Source: JANYCO01 sp035535995 (GTDB lineage Bacteria; Bacteroidota; Bacteroidia; Cytophagales; Cytophagaceae). Taken from it: a stretch of 64,000 bases of DNA. Below are positions 52,462 to 62,471 of the stretch, in pieces. The DNA lies in NCBI GenBank assembly GCA_035535995.1, contig DATLOZ010000005.1:1-64000 (forward strand). Direction: 5' to 3'. How positions within the stretch are numbered: position 1 is the stretch's first letter; every line of letters begins with the position of its first letter. Made by a program: the position numbers and the translations under genes. Under the pieces are notes generated by a model. It searched no databases and was not told where the DNA came from. It was given only the letters and a program-made list of their open reading frames with translations.

Positions 52462-55400
52462 TTAAACTTCATCCTCCATTTCAGAAGTAAACCGTTGCGA
52501 CAACGAAGCAAAGATCACGTACAACCCGGGAATGATCATCAATCCGAAGATTGTACCGAATAGCATTCCGCCTGCTGCTGCAGTACCGATCGTGCGGTTT
52601 CCAATTGCACCCGCGCCGGAAGCGATCATCAGCGGGATCAATCCTGCTACAAAAGCAAAAGAGGTCATCAAGATCGGTCGAAGTCTCGATACGGCTCCTG
52701 CGATGGCGGCTTGTACAGGATTGCGCCCTTCTTTCTGTTTAAGGATCGCAAATTCAATGATCAGGATCGCATTTTTTCCAAGCAGCCCGATCAGCATGAC
52801 TAGTGCTACTTGCGCGTAAATATTATTTTGTAAACCTAAAACAAGAAGCAGGAAATAAGCGCCAAATACGCCCGTAGGCAGCGAAAGGATCACGGGAAGC
52901 GGAAGGAGAAAACTTTCATATTGCGCAGCGAGCAATAAGTATACAAAGAGTAAACAAACCAGGAAAATAATGATCACTTGGTTTCCCGAGATCACCTCAT
53001 CGCGCGTCATGCCTGACCATTCGAAACTATAGCCTCTTGGCAAATTCTCTGCGGCCACTTCCTGGATCGCTTGTATAGCGCTGCCGCTGCTATAGCCATG
53101 AGCAGGCTCACCGTTGATCATGGCGGAAGTATACATGTTGTAGCGGGTAAGCTGTTCTGGTCCGTATACTCTTGTTACAGTAATAAAAGCAGAATACGGA
53201 ACCATTTCACCATCTTCATTTTTTACATAAAGATTTAAAATATCTTCCGGCTGGGCGCGGTACTTGGGCAATGCTTGTACCATCACTTTGTACATTAGTC
53301 CAAAGCGAATAAAGTTAGTAGCATAATAACTGCCGATCAGCGCTTGCAGATTGCTCATCGCATTTTCTACCGAAACGCCTTTCTGCGCGGCCTTGTCGTT
53401 GTCTACTTTGATCAGGTATTGCGGATAGCTGGCGTCAAAGCTGGTAAAGGCTTCCTTGATCTCTTTACGTTTGTTGAGTGCAGTAAGAAAATTGTTGGTT
53501 ACCGTTTGCAGTTTCTGGAAATCTCCACTTCCGCTTTTATCTTGTATTCTTAGTTCGAAGCCACTCGCGTTTCCATACCCAGGCACCGCAGGAGGAGGGA
53601 AGAACTGGATATTGGCATCCTTGATATGTTTTGTTTTTTCGGTCAATAGTTCGATCACTTTATCAGCCGATTCTTTTCGTTGGTCCCATGGTTTAAGATT
53701 GATCATGCCCATTCCGAAAGAAGCGCCGGCGCCCTCGGTCATAAGGCTGTAGCCCGCGAGAGTAGAAACAGATTCTATGGCAGGAATGTCTTTGGTAGCT
53801 TTCTGTATTTCATCCATTACATTTTCAGTACGCTCAAGCGTAGCGCTTGCCGGCGTAGTGATATTGGCGTATACGGTCCCCTGGTCTTCGCTGGGAATAA
53901 AACCGGAGGGCAGAAAAAAGCCGGTACCAAAGGTCGCTAAGATGAAAAAGCCAAGCATGAGGTAAGTGACCATGCTTCTGTTGGCAATTGCGCGAATCAA
54001 AATTTTGTAGCGATTGGAGATCCGGTTGTACCACTCGTTGAATTGATGAAAGAAGTTGTTGACCCAATTTTTCTTTTTTACCATACCATGCGTATTGCGC
54101 AGCATCATCGCGCACAAAGCCGGTGTAAGCGTAAGCGCGTTGATGCCGGAAATAATAATGGAAATGGCCATTGTAATGGAAAACTGCCGGTAGAAAACAC
54201 CCACTGGTCCGGTCATAAAAGCCACAGGTATAAACACGGCCGACATCACCAGTGTGATCGCAACGATCGCTCCGCTGATCTCATTCATAGAAGCCATGGT
54301 AGCGGCTCGTGGACTTAAATGAAATTCTTCCATTTTGGCGTGTACGGCTTCTACTACTACGATGGCATTGTCTACCACAATTCCGATCGAAAGCACCAGC
54401 GCAAACAGTGTTAGCAGGTTGATCGAAAATCCAAAAAGCTGCATGAAGAAGAATGTACCTATCAGTGAAACCGGCACAGCCAGTACTGGTATGAGCGTAG
54501 AACGAAAGTCCTGTAAGAAAATAAAAACAACCAAAGCCACCAGGATGAACGCTTCGATCAAGGTCTTCAGCACTTCGTGAATGGATGCATCGAGAAACTT
54601 AGAGACATCGTAGCTGATCGTATAGTTCATTCCCGGAGGGAAACCAGTAGTTTTCAATTCTGCCATCCGCTCTTTTACATGTTCGATCACTTCGCTTGCA
54701 TTGGAGCCAGGACGCTGCTTCATGATGATAGCCGCGGAAGGGCGACCGTTTTCTTTTGATAAAATATCAAACCCTTGCGAACCGAATTCTATCTCGGCTA
54801 TATCTTTCAGACGGAGCATTTTCCCGTTCACATTGGCCTTGATCACTACGTTTTCATATTGTTCTTTAGAAGTGTATTTTCCCGTATACTTCAATACATA
54901 TTGCAACGATTGCGCTTTTCTGCCGGAGCTTTCGCCCACTTTGCCTGGCGCGGCTTCTACGTTTTGTCCGCGCAAAGCTTCGATCACATCCTGCGCTGAA
55001 ATTTTGTAAATGGCCATTCGATCCGGGCGCAGCCATACGCGCATGGAATATTTTCGCTGTCCCATGATTTCCGCGAATCCTACCCCGTCGATCCTTTTCA
55101 GTTCGGAGATCACGTTGATGTCGGCAAAGTTGTAAATGAATTTTTCATCGGTCGAAGAATCTTCGCTCGTGATGTTGAGATACATGAGCATGCTGTTCAC
55201 TTCTTTCTCCGTCTGCACGCCTGCTTTGAGTACTTCCTGCGGTAGTTCGTCAAGTGCAGTAGACACCCGGTTCTGCACGTTCACCGCTGCGATGTCGGGA
55301 TCAATTCCTACCTGGAAATATATTTGGATAATACTGGTGCCGTCGTTGCTCGACATAGACGTCATGTAGGTCATGCCCGGTACACCATTGATAGCGCGCT

Positions 55401-55596
55401 CCAGCGGAGTTACTACCGATTTGGAACATACCTCGGCGTTGGCGCCTGTATATTTGGTTGTCACCAAAACAGAAGGAGGAGCAATATTGGGAAATTGTGT
55501 CACCGGCAACTGTACCATCGCCAGCAAACCCAGCAGCGTGATGAACAGCGAAATGACAATAGAGAGAACAGGTCTTTTGATGAAAATGCTAAACAT
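52462..55596 (-). CDS. RND-family efflux pump, HAE1 type (AcrB-like)
   Basis: A 1044-residue inner-membrane transporter with the twelve-helix, double-porter architecture: N-terminal FSIFIKRPVLSIVISLFITL, FPNIAPPSVLVTTKYTGANA, and the fourth helix region LSIGIVVDNAIVVVEAVHAK. In AcrB the matching segment carries two Asp; here the second is Asn. The tenth-helix Lys is kept (LIGLLGKNAILIIEFA). It uses the proton gradient to expel amphiphilic compounds. The operon order is adaptor, pump, outer-membrane duct. Confidence 0.94.
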   Translation of the reverse strand: MFSIFIKRPVLSIVISLFITLLGLLAMVQLPVTQFPNIAPPSVLVTTKYTGANAEVCSKSVVTPLERAINGVPGMTYMTSMSSNDGTSIIQIYFQVGIDPDIAAVNVQNRVSTALDELPQEVLKAGVQTEKEVNSMLMYLNITSEDSSTDEKFIYNFADINVISELKRIDGVGFAEIMGQRKYSMRVWLRPDRMAIYKISAQDVIEALRGQNVEAAPGKVGESSGRKAQSLQYVLKYTGKYTSKEQYENVVIKANVNGKMLRLKDIAEIEFGSQGFDILSKENGRPSAAIIMKQRPGSNASEVIEHVKERMAELKTTGFPPGMNYTISYDVSKFLDASIHEVLKTLIEAFILVALVVFIFLQDFRSTLIPVLAVPVSLIGTFFFMQLFGFSINLLTLFALVLSIGIVVDNAIVVVEAVHAKMEEFHLSPRAATMASMNEISGAIVAITLVMSAVFIPVAFMTGPVGVFYRQFSITMAISIIISGINALTLTPALCAMMLRNTHGMVKKKNWVNNFFHQFNEWYNRISNRYKILIRAIANRSMVTYLMLGFFILATFGTGFFLPSGFIPSEDQGTVYANITTPASATLERTENVMDEIQKATKDIPAIESVSTLAGYSLMTEGAGASFGMGMINLKPWDQRKESADKVIELLTEKTKHIKDANIQFFPPPAVPGYGNASGFELRIQDKSGSGDFQKLQTVTNNFLTALNKRKEIKEAFTSFDASYPQYLIKVDNDKAAQKGVSVENAMSNLQALIGSYYATNFIRFGLMYKVMVQALPKYRAQPEDILNLYVKNEDGEMVPYSAFITVTRVYGPEQLTRYNMYTSAMINGEPAHGYSSGSAIQAIQEVAAENLPRGYSFEWSGMTRDEVISGNQVIIIFLVCLLFVYLLLAAQYESFLLPLPVILSLPTGVFGAYFLLLVLGLQNNIYAQVALVMLIGLLGKNAILIIEFAILKQKEGRNPVQAAIAGAVSRLRPILMTSFAFVAGLIPLMIASGAGAIGNRTIGTAAAGGMLFGTIFGLMIIPGLYVIFASLSQRFTSEMEDEV

Positions 55597-55652
55597 GATC
55601 TTGGCTCTTTAAAAGCGTGAAAGAAGATTGTACAATGGAAAACGAATACTTT

Positions 55653-56825
55653 CTATTCGTTGGCCAGCTCAACAATAATGTCTTTCATCGGAACCACTTC
55701 AGCGTTTACGATCATACCATCTTTTACATCCTGGATACCTTCGTAGATGATCTTATCAGTAGTGCTAAGACCTGATTCCAGAATATATAAATGAGGGATC
55801 CTCATTTTCGGAACGAAGTTTTTCATCTTCACTTTCCCCTGGTTGTCTACCACGAATACATATACCTTGTCTTGGATTTCCAAGGTAGATTTTTGAGGAA
55901 TCACGATGGCATTGTGCAAGGTATGTCTCAGGCGGATCTTACCACTGGAGCCGTGTTTTAAAATTTTATCGGGATTAGGAAAACGTGCGCGGAAGGCGAT
56001 GCTTCCGGTCTCATTGTCAATTTCGCCTTCTACTGTTTCTACATTTCCTTTGTAGGCATGCTCTTTGTTGTTGGCTAAGATGAGCGATACTTCATCGTGG
56101 CTGGACGAGGCACGTTTATTTTCATCGTGTTGAAATTCCAGATACTCTTTTTCTGATACGTTGAAGTAGGCATACACTTCGTGGTTGTCGGAAAGCGTGG
56201 TGAGCAGTGTGCCTTCGTCCACAAGGCTTCCCACTTTATTCGGAATTCGGTCGATCACGCCGTCGAAAGGAGCGCGGATCTCGGTGAAGGAAAGTTTAAG
56301 TTGTGCGCTCACGGCGTGCGATTTGGCCTCTTCGATCTTGGCATTGAATGCATCGAGCCTGGCCTGGGCCATTTCCATTTCGGTTTTGGAAACTACATTT
56401 TTGGCTACCAGGAGTTTTACGTTTTGTAATTCAAGTTCAGCCGCTTTGGCTTCGGCGATGGCGTTCTTAAGATTGGCATTGGCCTTCAGCACTTCCTCCT
56501 GGTATTCCTGCTTGCTGATGGAAAAGATTACCTGACCTTTTTTTACCGGTTTCCCTTCGTCTACATGAATGGCTTCAATGTAGCCTTTCACACGGGCCCT
56601 GATCTCAATATTTTTTATTGAATGGATATCGGATACATAGTCGATGTTGTAAGAAGTATCGACTGTAATAGGATAGGTGACCTGGTATTTGTCACGCACC
56701 TTGGTTTCATTTTTATTGGAGAAAGAACAACCGGTGATCAAAACCGAGAAGATTACTCCAATATAAGTCAACATCAACTTCTTCCTGCATCCTCCTGCTT
56801 TGTTGATTAATCCATAAATACTCAT
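55653..56825 (-). CDS. RND efflux periplasmic adaptor (membrane fusion protein)
   Basis: A 390-residue lipoprotein (signal ending VLITGCSF). Typical adaptor order: lipoyl half-motif with IEIRARVKGYIEAIHVDEGK and PVKKGQVIFSIS, helical hairpin (AEAKAAELELQNVKLLVAKN), second lipoyl half with IRAPFDGVIDRIPNKVGSLV, beta-barrel and proximal domains. It bridges the pump and the outer-membrane duct. First gene of the operon; no TetR- or MarR-type repressor is adjacent. Confidence 0.93.
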   Translation of the reverse strand: MSIYGLINKAGGCRKKLMLTYIGVIFSVLITGCSFSNKNETKVRDKYQVTYPITVDTSYNIDYVSDIHSIKNIEIRARVKGYIEAIHVDEGKPVKKGQVIFSISKQEYQEEVLKANANLKNAIAEAKAAELELQNVKLLVAKNVVSKTEMEMAQARLDAFNAKIEEAKSHAVSAQLKLSFTEIRAPFDGVIDRIPNKVGSLVDEGTLLTTLSDNHEVYAYFNVSEKEYLEFQHDENKRASSSHDEVSLILANNKEHAYKGNVETVEGEIDNETGSIAFRARFPNPDKILKHGSSGKIRLRHTLHNAIVIPQKSTLEIQDKVYVFVVDNQGKVKMKNFVPKMRIPHLYILESGLSTTDKIIYEGIQDVKDGMIVNAEVVPMKDIIVELANE

Positions 56826-57454
56826 AATTTTTTTCCCCCTTCTAATTTTTATTTCTTCTTTGATCTATTCAAAGAAGATGATTATTTTACTTAAATTATT
56901 GATATACATATTAATTTCATTTGTTTTTGTGGGTTATTACTAGCCATGAACGACTGCTGATTCCTAAATATAGTGCAATTTTATAAAAATGCAAAATTTG
57001 GATCGTTAAAATTATCTATTTTTTAAAAATCAGTCTATTTTTTGACATAAAAATTCAATTTTATGTAATTTTATCTAAAATATAATTACAATTTCTGCCA
57101 AATAGTTTAAAATATATGCCATATTTATAATATATGATGTTTATTTAAAGTTATCAAAACAGTATAATCTTTAAAAATTTATTTTCTGAAAATTTTCTGA
57201 AATACAGCGCTAATCTACGTTAAAATCCAACTCAATAGATTAATCCCTAATTAGAAATTTTGATTAGTAAAACGTCACTAAACCTCCGATGATTTCTTTT
57301 CATAATGAGGCGAGTTAATAGTAGCTGCAGGTTTAACAACCAAATCGGACTGGAGTTATTATAGTCAGTAATTTAATTAAGAAAAATGGGAGAGGAGGGA
57401 AAGGATTTTATCTTTTGACCAGAAGTGTTCGGAAGCTTTCGGGTTTAAATTTGT
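56826..57454. other. Long AT-rich intergenic region upstream of the efflux operon
   Basis: About 630 bases with no supported gene. It is rich in A/T runs from 56980 to 57200 and must hold the efflux promoter, since the operon reads leftward from 56825. No repeat seen before 57455. Confidence 0.55.
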
Positions 57455-57521
57455 CGGCTCAGAGTCTCCCGCTACCTGAAGAAGTAAGCTTGCATTGACT
57501 TTGGCAGGGGACTCTGAGCTG
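57455..57521. repeat. Half unit of repeat family P4
   Basis: CGGCTCAGAGTCTCCC and GGGGACTCTGAGCTG lie 35 bases apart and are near-complements, corresponding to one outer and one inner arm of the element at 50484-50645. Confidence 0.7.
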
Positions 57522-57577
57522 TTTGAGTCAACAAGTTATTAGAGAAAAGCTCCAACAACGCTACAGTGCAGGGCTGA

Positions 57578-58165
57578 TTAAAAAAATCTCACTGAGATCA
57601 ACAACACCTCAACAATTGTACTCACCAATACATAAGTAAGGATCTTCTTTTCTGAAAGATTGTATTTGTCCCAAAGGTTTTCGTTATACATCACTGTACC
57701 CAGCACAAAGGCCAAGGCAAACTGGTCTACCATTAAGTAATCAAAATTGTCGGGGAAATAAAAGAATTGGATGATCGGAAAGATCAGACCGAGGGTGAGT
57801 AAAGTACCGAACAGCTCCAGGTCTTTATTTTGAATACTTTCCCGGATGGTTTTATATCCCAGGAATATTCCAAGCAAAAATAAATTGACTAATCCTGCAA
57901 TGATCAATACATCGCTGAAAGGCTGGCCAAGGATAAGATAGCCAACGTTGAGCACGATGAAACCTGCCAGGAATAAAGAATATACATTTCTTACGAGGTA
58001 TATATAATAAGCCGCCAGCGCTATTTCCAGCACCAGCACGCAGGTATAGCCTGCTGTTTTTTTCAATTCAGAATTTCCGGTAAGAAAGTAGAATACTACA
58101 AGAGAAAAGATGATCAGGGTAATCAATATTCTTTCTACATAGCCCGATAGATTTCGTGTTGCCAT
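57578..58165 (-). CDS. Six-helix membrane protein, TlpA-linked
   Basis: A 195-residue integral membrane protein with about six hydrophobic segments (first two about 12-30 and 36-55) and no recognised catalytic motif. It begins 3 bases after the stop of the TlpA-like gene, so the two form an operon. It might take part in the same redox or envelope process, but no family is recognised. Confidence 0.6.
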   Translation of the reverse strand: MATRNLSGYVERILITLIIFSLVVFYFLTGNSELKKTAGYTCVLVLEIALAAYYIYLVRNVYSLFLAGFIVLNVGYLILGQPFSDVLIIAGLVNLFLLGIFLGYKTIRESIQNKDLELFGTLLTLGLIFPIIQFFYFPDNFDYLMVDQFALAFVLGTVMYNENLWDKYNLSEKKILTYVLVSTIVEVLLISVRFF

Positions 58166-58168
58166 AGG

Positions 58169-58723
58169 TTAATTAGCTTCGAGGATGCTTGCCAGTTTTT
58201 TTTCAAGATCTGCGCCACGGAGATCTTTTGCTATTATGACTCCTTTTTTGTCGAGTAAAAAAGTCATCGGGATGGAGTTGATATTATAGACAGGTGCTAC
58301 CGCCGATTCCCATTTCTTCAGATCTGATACATGGGTCCACTCCATTCCGTCGGCTTCAATAGCGCGCATCCAGGATTTTTTATTTTGATCGAGTGAAACA
58401 CTGAATACTTCAAATCCTTTTGCATGATACTTCTGATAAAGTCTCACCACATTTGGATTTTCATATCTACATGGTCCGCACCAGGAAGCCCAGAAATCTA
58501 CCAGCACGTAGTTGCCACGAAGGGAAGAAAGTGTTTTAACATTTCCTGAAGTATCCGGCAGGCTGATATCAGGAGCCTGCTGACCGATCTTAAGGCCAAC
58601 TCCATCTTCCTGGCTTACCATTACTACAGGAGTATCGGTAGCTTGTGAATTGCCTTGATTGCCGTTACAATTTGTGAGCAGTACAAGAAGGAGTAAAAAA
58701 TTAACTAAGTGAATGAAACGCAT
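58169..58723 (-). CDS. TlpA-family thioredoxin-like lipoprotein
   Basis: A 184-residue protein with a lipoprotein signal (LLLLVLLTNC). The thioredoxin fold carries the redox motif WASWCGPC, preceded by PDISLPDTSGNVKTLSSLRG and followed by INSIPMTFLLDKKGVI with the cis-Pro. It would reduce or isomerise disulfides on the periplasmic side, for example in cytochrome maturation. Cotranscribed with a membrane protein gene. Confidence 0.88.
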   Translation of the reverse strand: MRFIHLVNFLLLLVLLTNCNGNQGNSQATDTPVVMVSQEDGVGLKIGQQAPDISLPDTSGNVKTLSSLRGNYVLVDFWASWCGPCRYENPNVVRLYQKYHAKGFEVFSVSLDQNKKSWMRAIEADGMEWTHVSDLKKWESAVAPVYNINSIPMTFLLDKKGVIIAKDLRGADLEKKLASILEAN

Positions 58724-58832
58724 GTAGGGGAATGAATAATTTTGACTATCCGTTTGCCAGTAAAACTTGTGAGGTTTCTGCTAACAATTATTGAAAATGT
58801 ATTGAACAATTTTAAAGGTAAAGTAGTGCAGT

Positions 58833-59252
58833 TTATTTTGCCTGCCATACTACTTCTCTTTTACCATCTACCTGGAGCATAAAACGGAGTGGATTTGGGA
58901 TCAACACCAGGCGTTTTACTTTTCCGGCATATTTATCGGTATCAATATGAATTCCTTCGGTAGGACGAACATCGTAGGTATTGGTACCATCTGGTGATTG
59001 TCCTTTTAGAATATACTGGGAAGCAAGGTAAGCAATAGGAAGTAGTACATCACTATCAGCTTCCAGGTCATCATGGATGTCTTCCAGGATCTCTGAAAAG
59101 TCATCACCGTATTTATCTATAAACTCATCTTCCAGATCGTGCAGCTCATCTTCGATTTTGTCGTATCCTTTGTCATCGTAAGTAAGTGCATTGAGCTCTG
59201 CTTTTTTTTCAATGATCTCGATCAGAGATTTGTCAATTGCTTTAGAATCCAT
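58833..59252 (-). CDS. Acidic conserved hypothetical protein
   Basis: A 139-residue soluble protein, strongly acidic in the first half (DKIEDELHDLEDEFIDKYGD, then DIHDDLEADSDVLLPIAY). The second half is a beta domain ending FMLQVDGKREVVWQAK. I recall similar proteins in Bacteroidota with no assigned function. No signal peptide or membrane segment. Confidence 0.6.
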   Translation of the reverse strand: MDSKAIDKSLIEIIEKKAELNALTYDDKGYDKIEDELHDLEDEFIDKYGDDFSEILEDIHDDLEADSDVLLPIAYLASQYILKGQSPDGTNTYDVRPTEGIHIDTDKYAGKVKRLVLIPNPLRFMLQVDGKREVVWQAK

Positions 59253-59312
59253 TTTATTATGTATAGTTGCTTTAAACAGAGATAAAAATAAGGCAAATAT
59301 TAGAATAAAAAA

Positions 59313-59416
59313 AATTATGAATTATGAGTAATGAATTATGAGTTGGAAAAGGTAGTTTATGATAATCACTATCAATAACTTTTTCATTCAACATTCATTA
59401 CTCATAATTCATAATT
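59313..59416. repeat. Inverted repeat, family P2, copy 4
   Basis: AATTATGAATTATGAGTAAT on the left and ATTACTCATAATTCATAATT on the right, nearly perfect over about 25 bases. It lies between divergent genes, unlike copies 1 to 3, so it is not simply a terminator. Confidence 0.75.
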
Positions 59417-59499
59417 TAGTTTTACTTTTCCAGAAAATATAGTAACATTAGGAGTTTTATCGCCTAACCAAAACTTTATTATTAAAGTAGTACAAATTT

Positions 59500-61260
59500 A
59501 TGAACGCAACTATTCAGCAATCTACAAGGCTAGACGCCTCTGCGAAAGAAAGAATCCAAAAATGGCTTGATGGAGCCTACGATGAAGATACTAAAAATAC
59601 GATACGCCAATGGATCCAGGACAATAAAGAAGACGAGCTGGTAGACGCTTTCTACAAAGAGCTTGAATTCGGTACCGGCGGTCTGCGTGGCACGATGGGG
59701 GTGGGGTCCAACAGGATGAATAAATACACTATAGGAATGGCTACACAAGGTCTTTGCAATTACCTGAAAGTAAACTTTCCTAACCAACAGATCAAAGTAG
59801 CGATCGCACATGACAGCCGAAACAACAGCCCTTACTTTGCGCAGGTAACCGCAGATGTATTTTCTGCCAACGGCATCAAAGTATATCTTTTCAAAGCGCT
59901 TCGTCCTACGCCTGAACTATCTTTCACTATCCGCCATTTCGGATGCCAGTCGGGAGTAGTGGTAACGGCTTCCCACAATCCTAAAGAATACAACGGTTAC
60001 AAAGCTTATTGGAACGACGGCGCACAGGTGACCCCACCGCACGATAAAAACATTATCAAAGAAGTACAGAAGATCTCCGATATCAGTGAAGTGAAATTCA
60101 CTCGCAACGAAAGCCTGATCGAAATGATCGGCGAAGAGATCGATGAATTGTATATGCATAAAATCCTTTCGCTATCTCTTTCCAAAGAAGCGATCCAACG
60201 CCAGAAGGATATGAAGATCGTCTATACCTCGATCCACGGAACAGGCATCGTACTGGTGCCGGAACTGCTGAAACGATTTGGTTTCCAGAATGTAACTGTC
60301 GTACAGGAACAAGCAGAACCAAACGGAAATTTTCCAACCGTAGTGTATCCTAACCCTGAAGAGACAGAGGCAATGACGCTTGCGCTCAACAAAGCGAAAG
60401 AAATAGATGCTGATCTGATCCTTGCTACCGACCCTGACGCCGACCGTGTAGGAATCGGTGTCAAAAATAATAAAGGAGAATTCCAGCTTCTAAACGGAAA
60501 TCAGACAGGAAGCTTGCTCATTAACTATATGCTTGAAGCATGGAAAGCAAAAGGAAAACTTACTGGTAAAGAATTCATCGTAAAAACGATCGTAACCTCC
60601 GATATCATCGAGAAGATCGCAGCTTCTTATGGAGTGAAATATTACAACACACTCACCGGGTTCAAATACATTGCAAGCCTGATAAGACAATTGGAAGGCA
60701 AAGAACAATTCATAGTAGGAGGAGAGGAAAGCTACGGCTATCTCGTAGGCGATGAAGTACGTGATAAAGATGCGATCGCGTCCTGCGCGTTTATTGCAGA
60801 AATGGTGGCGTATTACAAAGACAAAGGTGTAAGTCCTTTCGACATGATGCTGGATATGTATGTGAAAAATGGTTTCTATAAAGAAAAACTTATTTCACTT
60901 ACGAAAAAAGGACAATCAGGCGCCGCAGAAATTCAGCAGATGATGAAAGACATGCGCGACAATGCTCCGAAAACGCTTGCCGGTTCTAAGCTGCTTTATG
61001 TAAAAGATTACGATGCATCTGTGCAGACGGAAATAGCTACAGGCAAACAAACCAAGCTCGATTTCCCAAGAGAAAATGCGCTTCAGTTGCTTACCGAAGA
61101 CGGTTCGCTGATCTCTGCACGTCCTTCCGGCACAGAGCCGAAGATCAAATTTTATTTCAGCGTAAACGAGCCACTGGCTTCCCGCGCCGATTACGAGAAA
61201 GTAAGCGCCAAGCTGGATGAGAAGATCAATACGATCATTAAAGAATTAAAATTAGCCTGA
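59500..61260 (+). CDS. Phosphohexomutase (phosphoglucomutase/phosphomannomutase)
   Basis: A 586-residue alpha-D-phosphohexomutase with all four sites: catalytic-Ser loop TASHNPKEYNGYK, metal loop DPDADRVGIG, sugar loop GGEESYGYL and phosphate loop RPSGTEPKIKFYF. It interconverts hexose 1- and 6-phosphates (glucose and perhaps mannose) in the cytoplasm and feeds nucleotide-sugar synthesis. The length fits the PGM2-type subgroup. The next gene begins 1 base after its stop. Confidence 0.95.
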   Translation: MNATIQQSTRLDASAKERIQKWLDGAYDEDTKNTIRQWIQDNKEDELVDAFYKELEFGTGGLRGTMGVGSNRMNKYTIGMATQGLCNYLKVNFPNQQIKVAIAHDSRNNSPYFAQVTADVFSANGIKVYLFKALRPTPELSFTIRHFGCQSGVVVTASHNPKEYNGYKAYWNDGAQVTPPHDKNIIKEVQKISDISEVKFTRNESLIEMIGEEIDELYMHKILSLSLSKEAIQRQKDMKIVYTSIHGTGIVLVPELLKRFGFQNVTVVQEQAEPNGNFPTVVYPNPEETEAMTLALNKAKEIDADLILATDPDADRVGIGVKNNKGEFQLLNGNQTGSLLINYMLEAWKAKGKLTGKEFIVKTIVTSDIIEKIAASYGVKYYNTLTGFKYIASLIRQLEGKEQFIVGGEESYGYLVGDEVRDKDAIASCAFIAEMVAYYKDKGVSPFDMMLDMYVKNGFYKEKLISLTKKGQSGAAEIQQMMKDMRDNAPKTLAGSKLLYVKDYDASVQTEIATGKQTKLDFPRENALQLLTEDGSLISARPSGTEPKIKFYFSVNEPLASRADYEKVSAKLDEKINTIIKELKLA

Positions 61261-61261
61261 T

Positions 61262-61705
61262 ATGCTACAGGAAGAATTTGATATTAATCCAGGTTTTAAA
61301 ACCATAAATATTATATATATGGCGTTAGGTATTGGAATGATCCTTACGTTGAGCGTATTTTATTTCCTGGTGGAAAGCGGTAATGGTCCAGGACAAGATG
61401 CAACACTTTCATCGGTGTTTTCCATCGTTGTGCCTGTATTAGGTGTGATGAGTTTTGTAGTAGGAAAATACCTATACAAACAAGGAGGTACAAAGTCTAA
61501 AGCAGTAGAAGATATTTCTAAGAAATTTGTCTTGTACCAAACCCATTGCCTCATTGTATGGGCATTGTTGGAAGGGGCAGCGCTGTTTGCGGCAATAGTA
61601 TACCTGATCACCGCCGATCCGCTGTTCTTGGTCTTCTTCGCCATGATCTTTGCCGGCTATGTGCTGAGCAAACCTTCGGTGGCTAAATTTCAACAGGATT
61701 TTTAA
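61262..61705 (+). CDS. Small membrane protein in the phosphohexomutase operon
   Basis: A 147-residue protein with four hydrophobic segments (about 17-40, 52-70, 95-112, 118-137) and a cytoplasmic N-terminus MLQEEFDINPGF. No family recognised. It is tightly packed between the mutase and prephenate dehydrogenase genes, so it is cotranscribed with them, but no functional link is evident. Confidence 0.7.
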   Translation: MLQEEFDINPGFKTINIIYMALGIGMILTLSVFYFLVESGNGPGQDATLSSVFSIVVPVLGVMSFVVGKYLYKQGGTKSKAVEDISKKFVLYQTHCLIVWALLEGAALFAAIVYLITADPLFLVFFAMIFAGYVLSKPSVAKFQQDF

Positions 61706-61711
61706 TTTCGA

Positions 61712-62458
61712 ATGACAAAAGAACAACAAAAGAGAGCGCTAGGATTTATTGGATTTGGAGGGTTTGGACGATTCATTATACCACATTTAAAACCGTATTT
61801 TGATATCACAGTTTACGATCGCAACGATCTGTCGGCGCAAGCCAAAAAAATCGGCGTGCGCTGGGGTACATTAGAAGAAGCGGCTTCGCAGGATATGGTA
61901 GCGCTGGCTGTGCCGGTGCAGTTTCTCGAAGAGTTGCTGATCGATATCAAAGATTTTCTAAAACCAAAGACGCTCGTTTTTGACCTTTCTTCAGTAAAAA
62001 TAAAACCGGTAGCGCTGATGTTAAAACACCTGCCGGAAAATGTAGACATCATCGGAACCCACCCGTTGTTTGGTCCGCAAAGCGGTAAAGATGGAATTGA
62101 AGGATTGAATATTGTTGTATGCCCGGTGCGTACGAAAAAAAATCACAACCTGATCCGTTTTTTTTCTAAAGAGTTAAAGCTAAACGTGCTGGAGCGTACA
62201 CCAATCGTGCACGACAAGCAAATGGCCTATGTACAGGCGCTCACACACTTTGTGGGAAGAGCTGTAAACGCCATGGATATCCCCGACGTAGAGCAAAAAA
62301 CCCCTGCTTATCAATATCTTCTCTACATCAAACGAAACCTCGGACAAGATTCACTAGATCTTTTCCTAACTATTGAAAAAGAAAATCCGTATGCAAAAGA
62401 AGTACGCGATCAGTTTATCGAAGAATTGAAGGTGTTGAACAAATTATTGGAAGAGTAA
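61712..62458 (+). CDS. Prephenate dehydrogenase-like protein
   Basis: A 248-residue protein with an N-terminal Rossmann fold (GFIGFGGFGRFIIPHL) and the family motif GTHPLFGPQSG followed by KDGIEG. It matches the NAD(P)-dependent TyrA family (oxidative decarboxylation of prephenate in tyrosine synthesis), at the short end of its usual range (about 250 residues, no ACT or chorismate mutase domain). Gaps of 6 and 13 bases to its neighbours. Confidence 0.85.
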   Translation: MTKEQQKRALGFIGFGGFGRFIIPHLKPYFDITVYDRNDLSAQAKKIGVRWGTLEEAASQDMVALAVPVQFLEELLIDIKDFLKPKTLVFDLSSVKIKPVALMLKHLPENVDIIGTHPLFGPQSGKDGIEGLNIVVCPVRTKKNHNLIRFFSKELKLNVLERTPIVHDKQMAYVQALTHFVGRAVNAMDIPDVEQKTPAYQYLLYIKRNLGQDSLDLFLTIEKENPYAKEVRDQFIEELKVLNKLLEE

Positions 62459-62471
62459 CAGGTCTTCTTGA

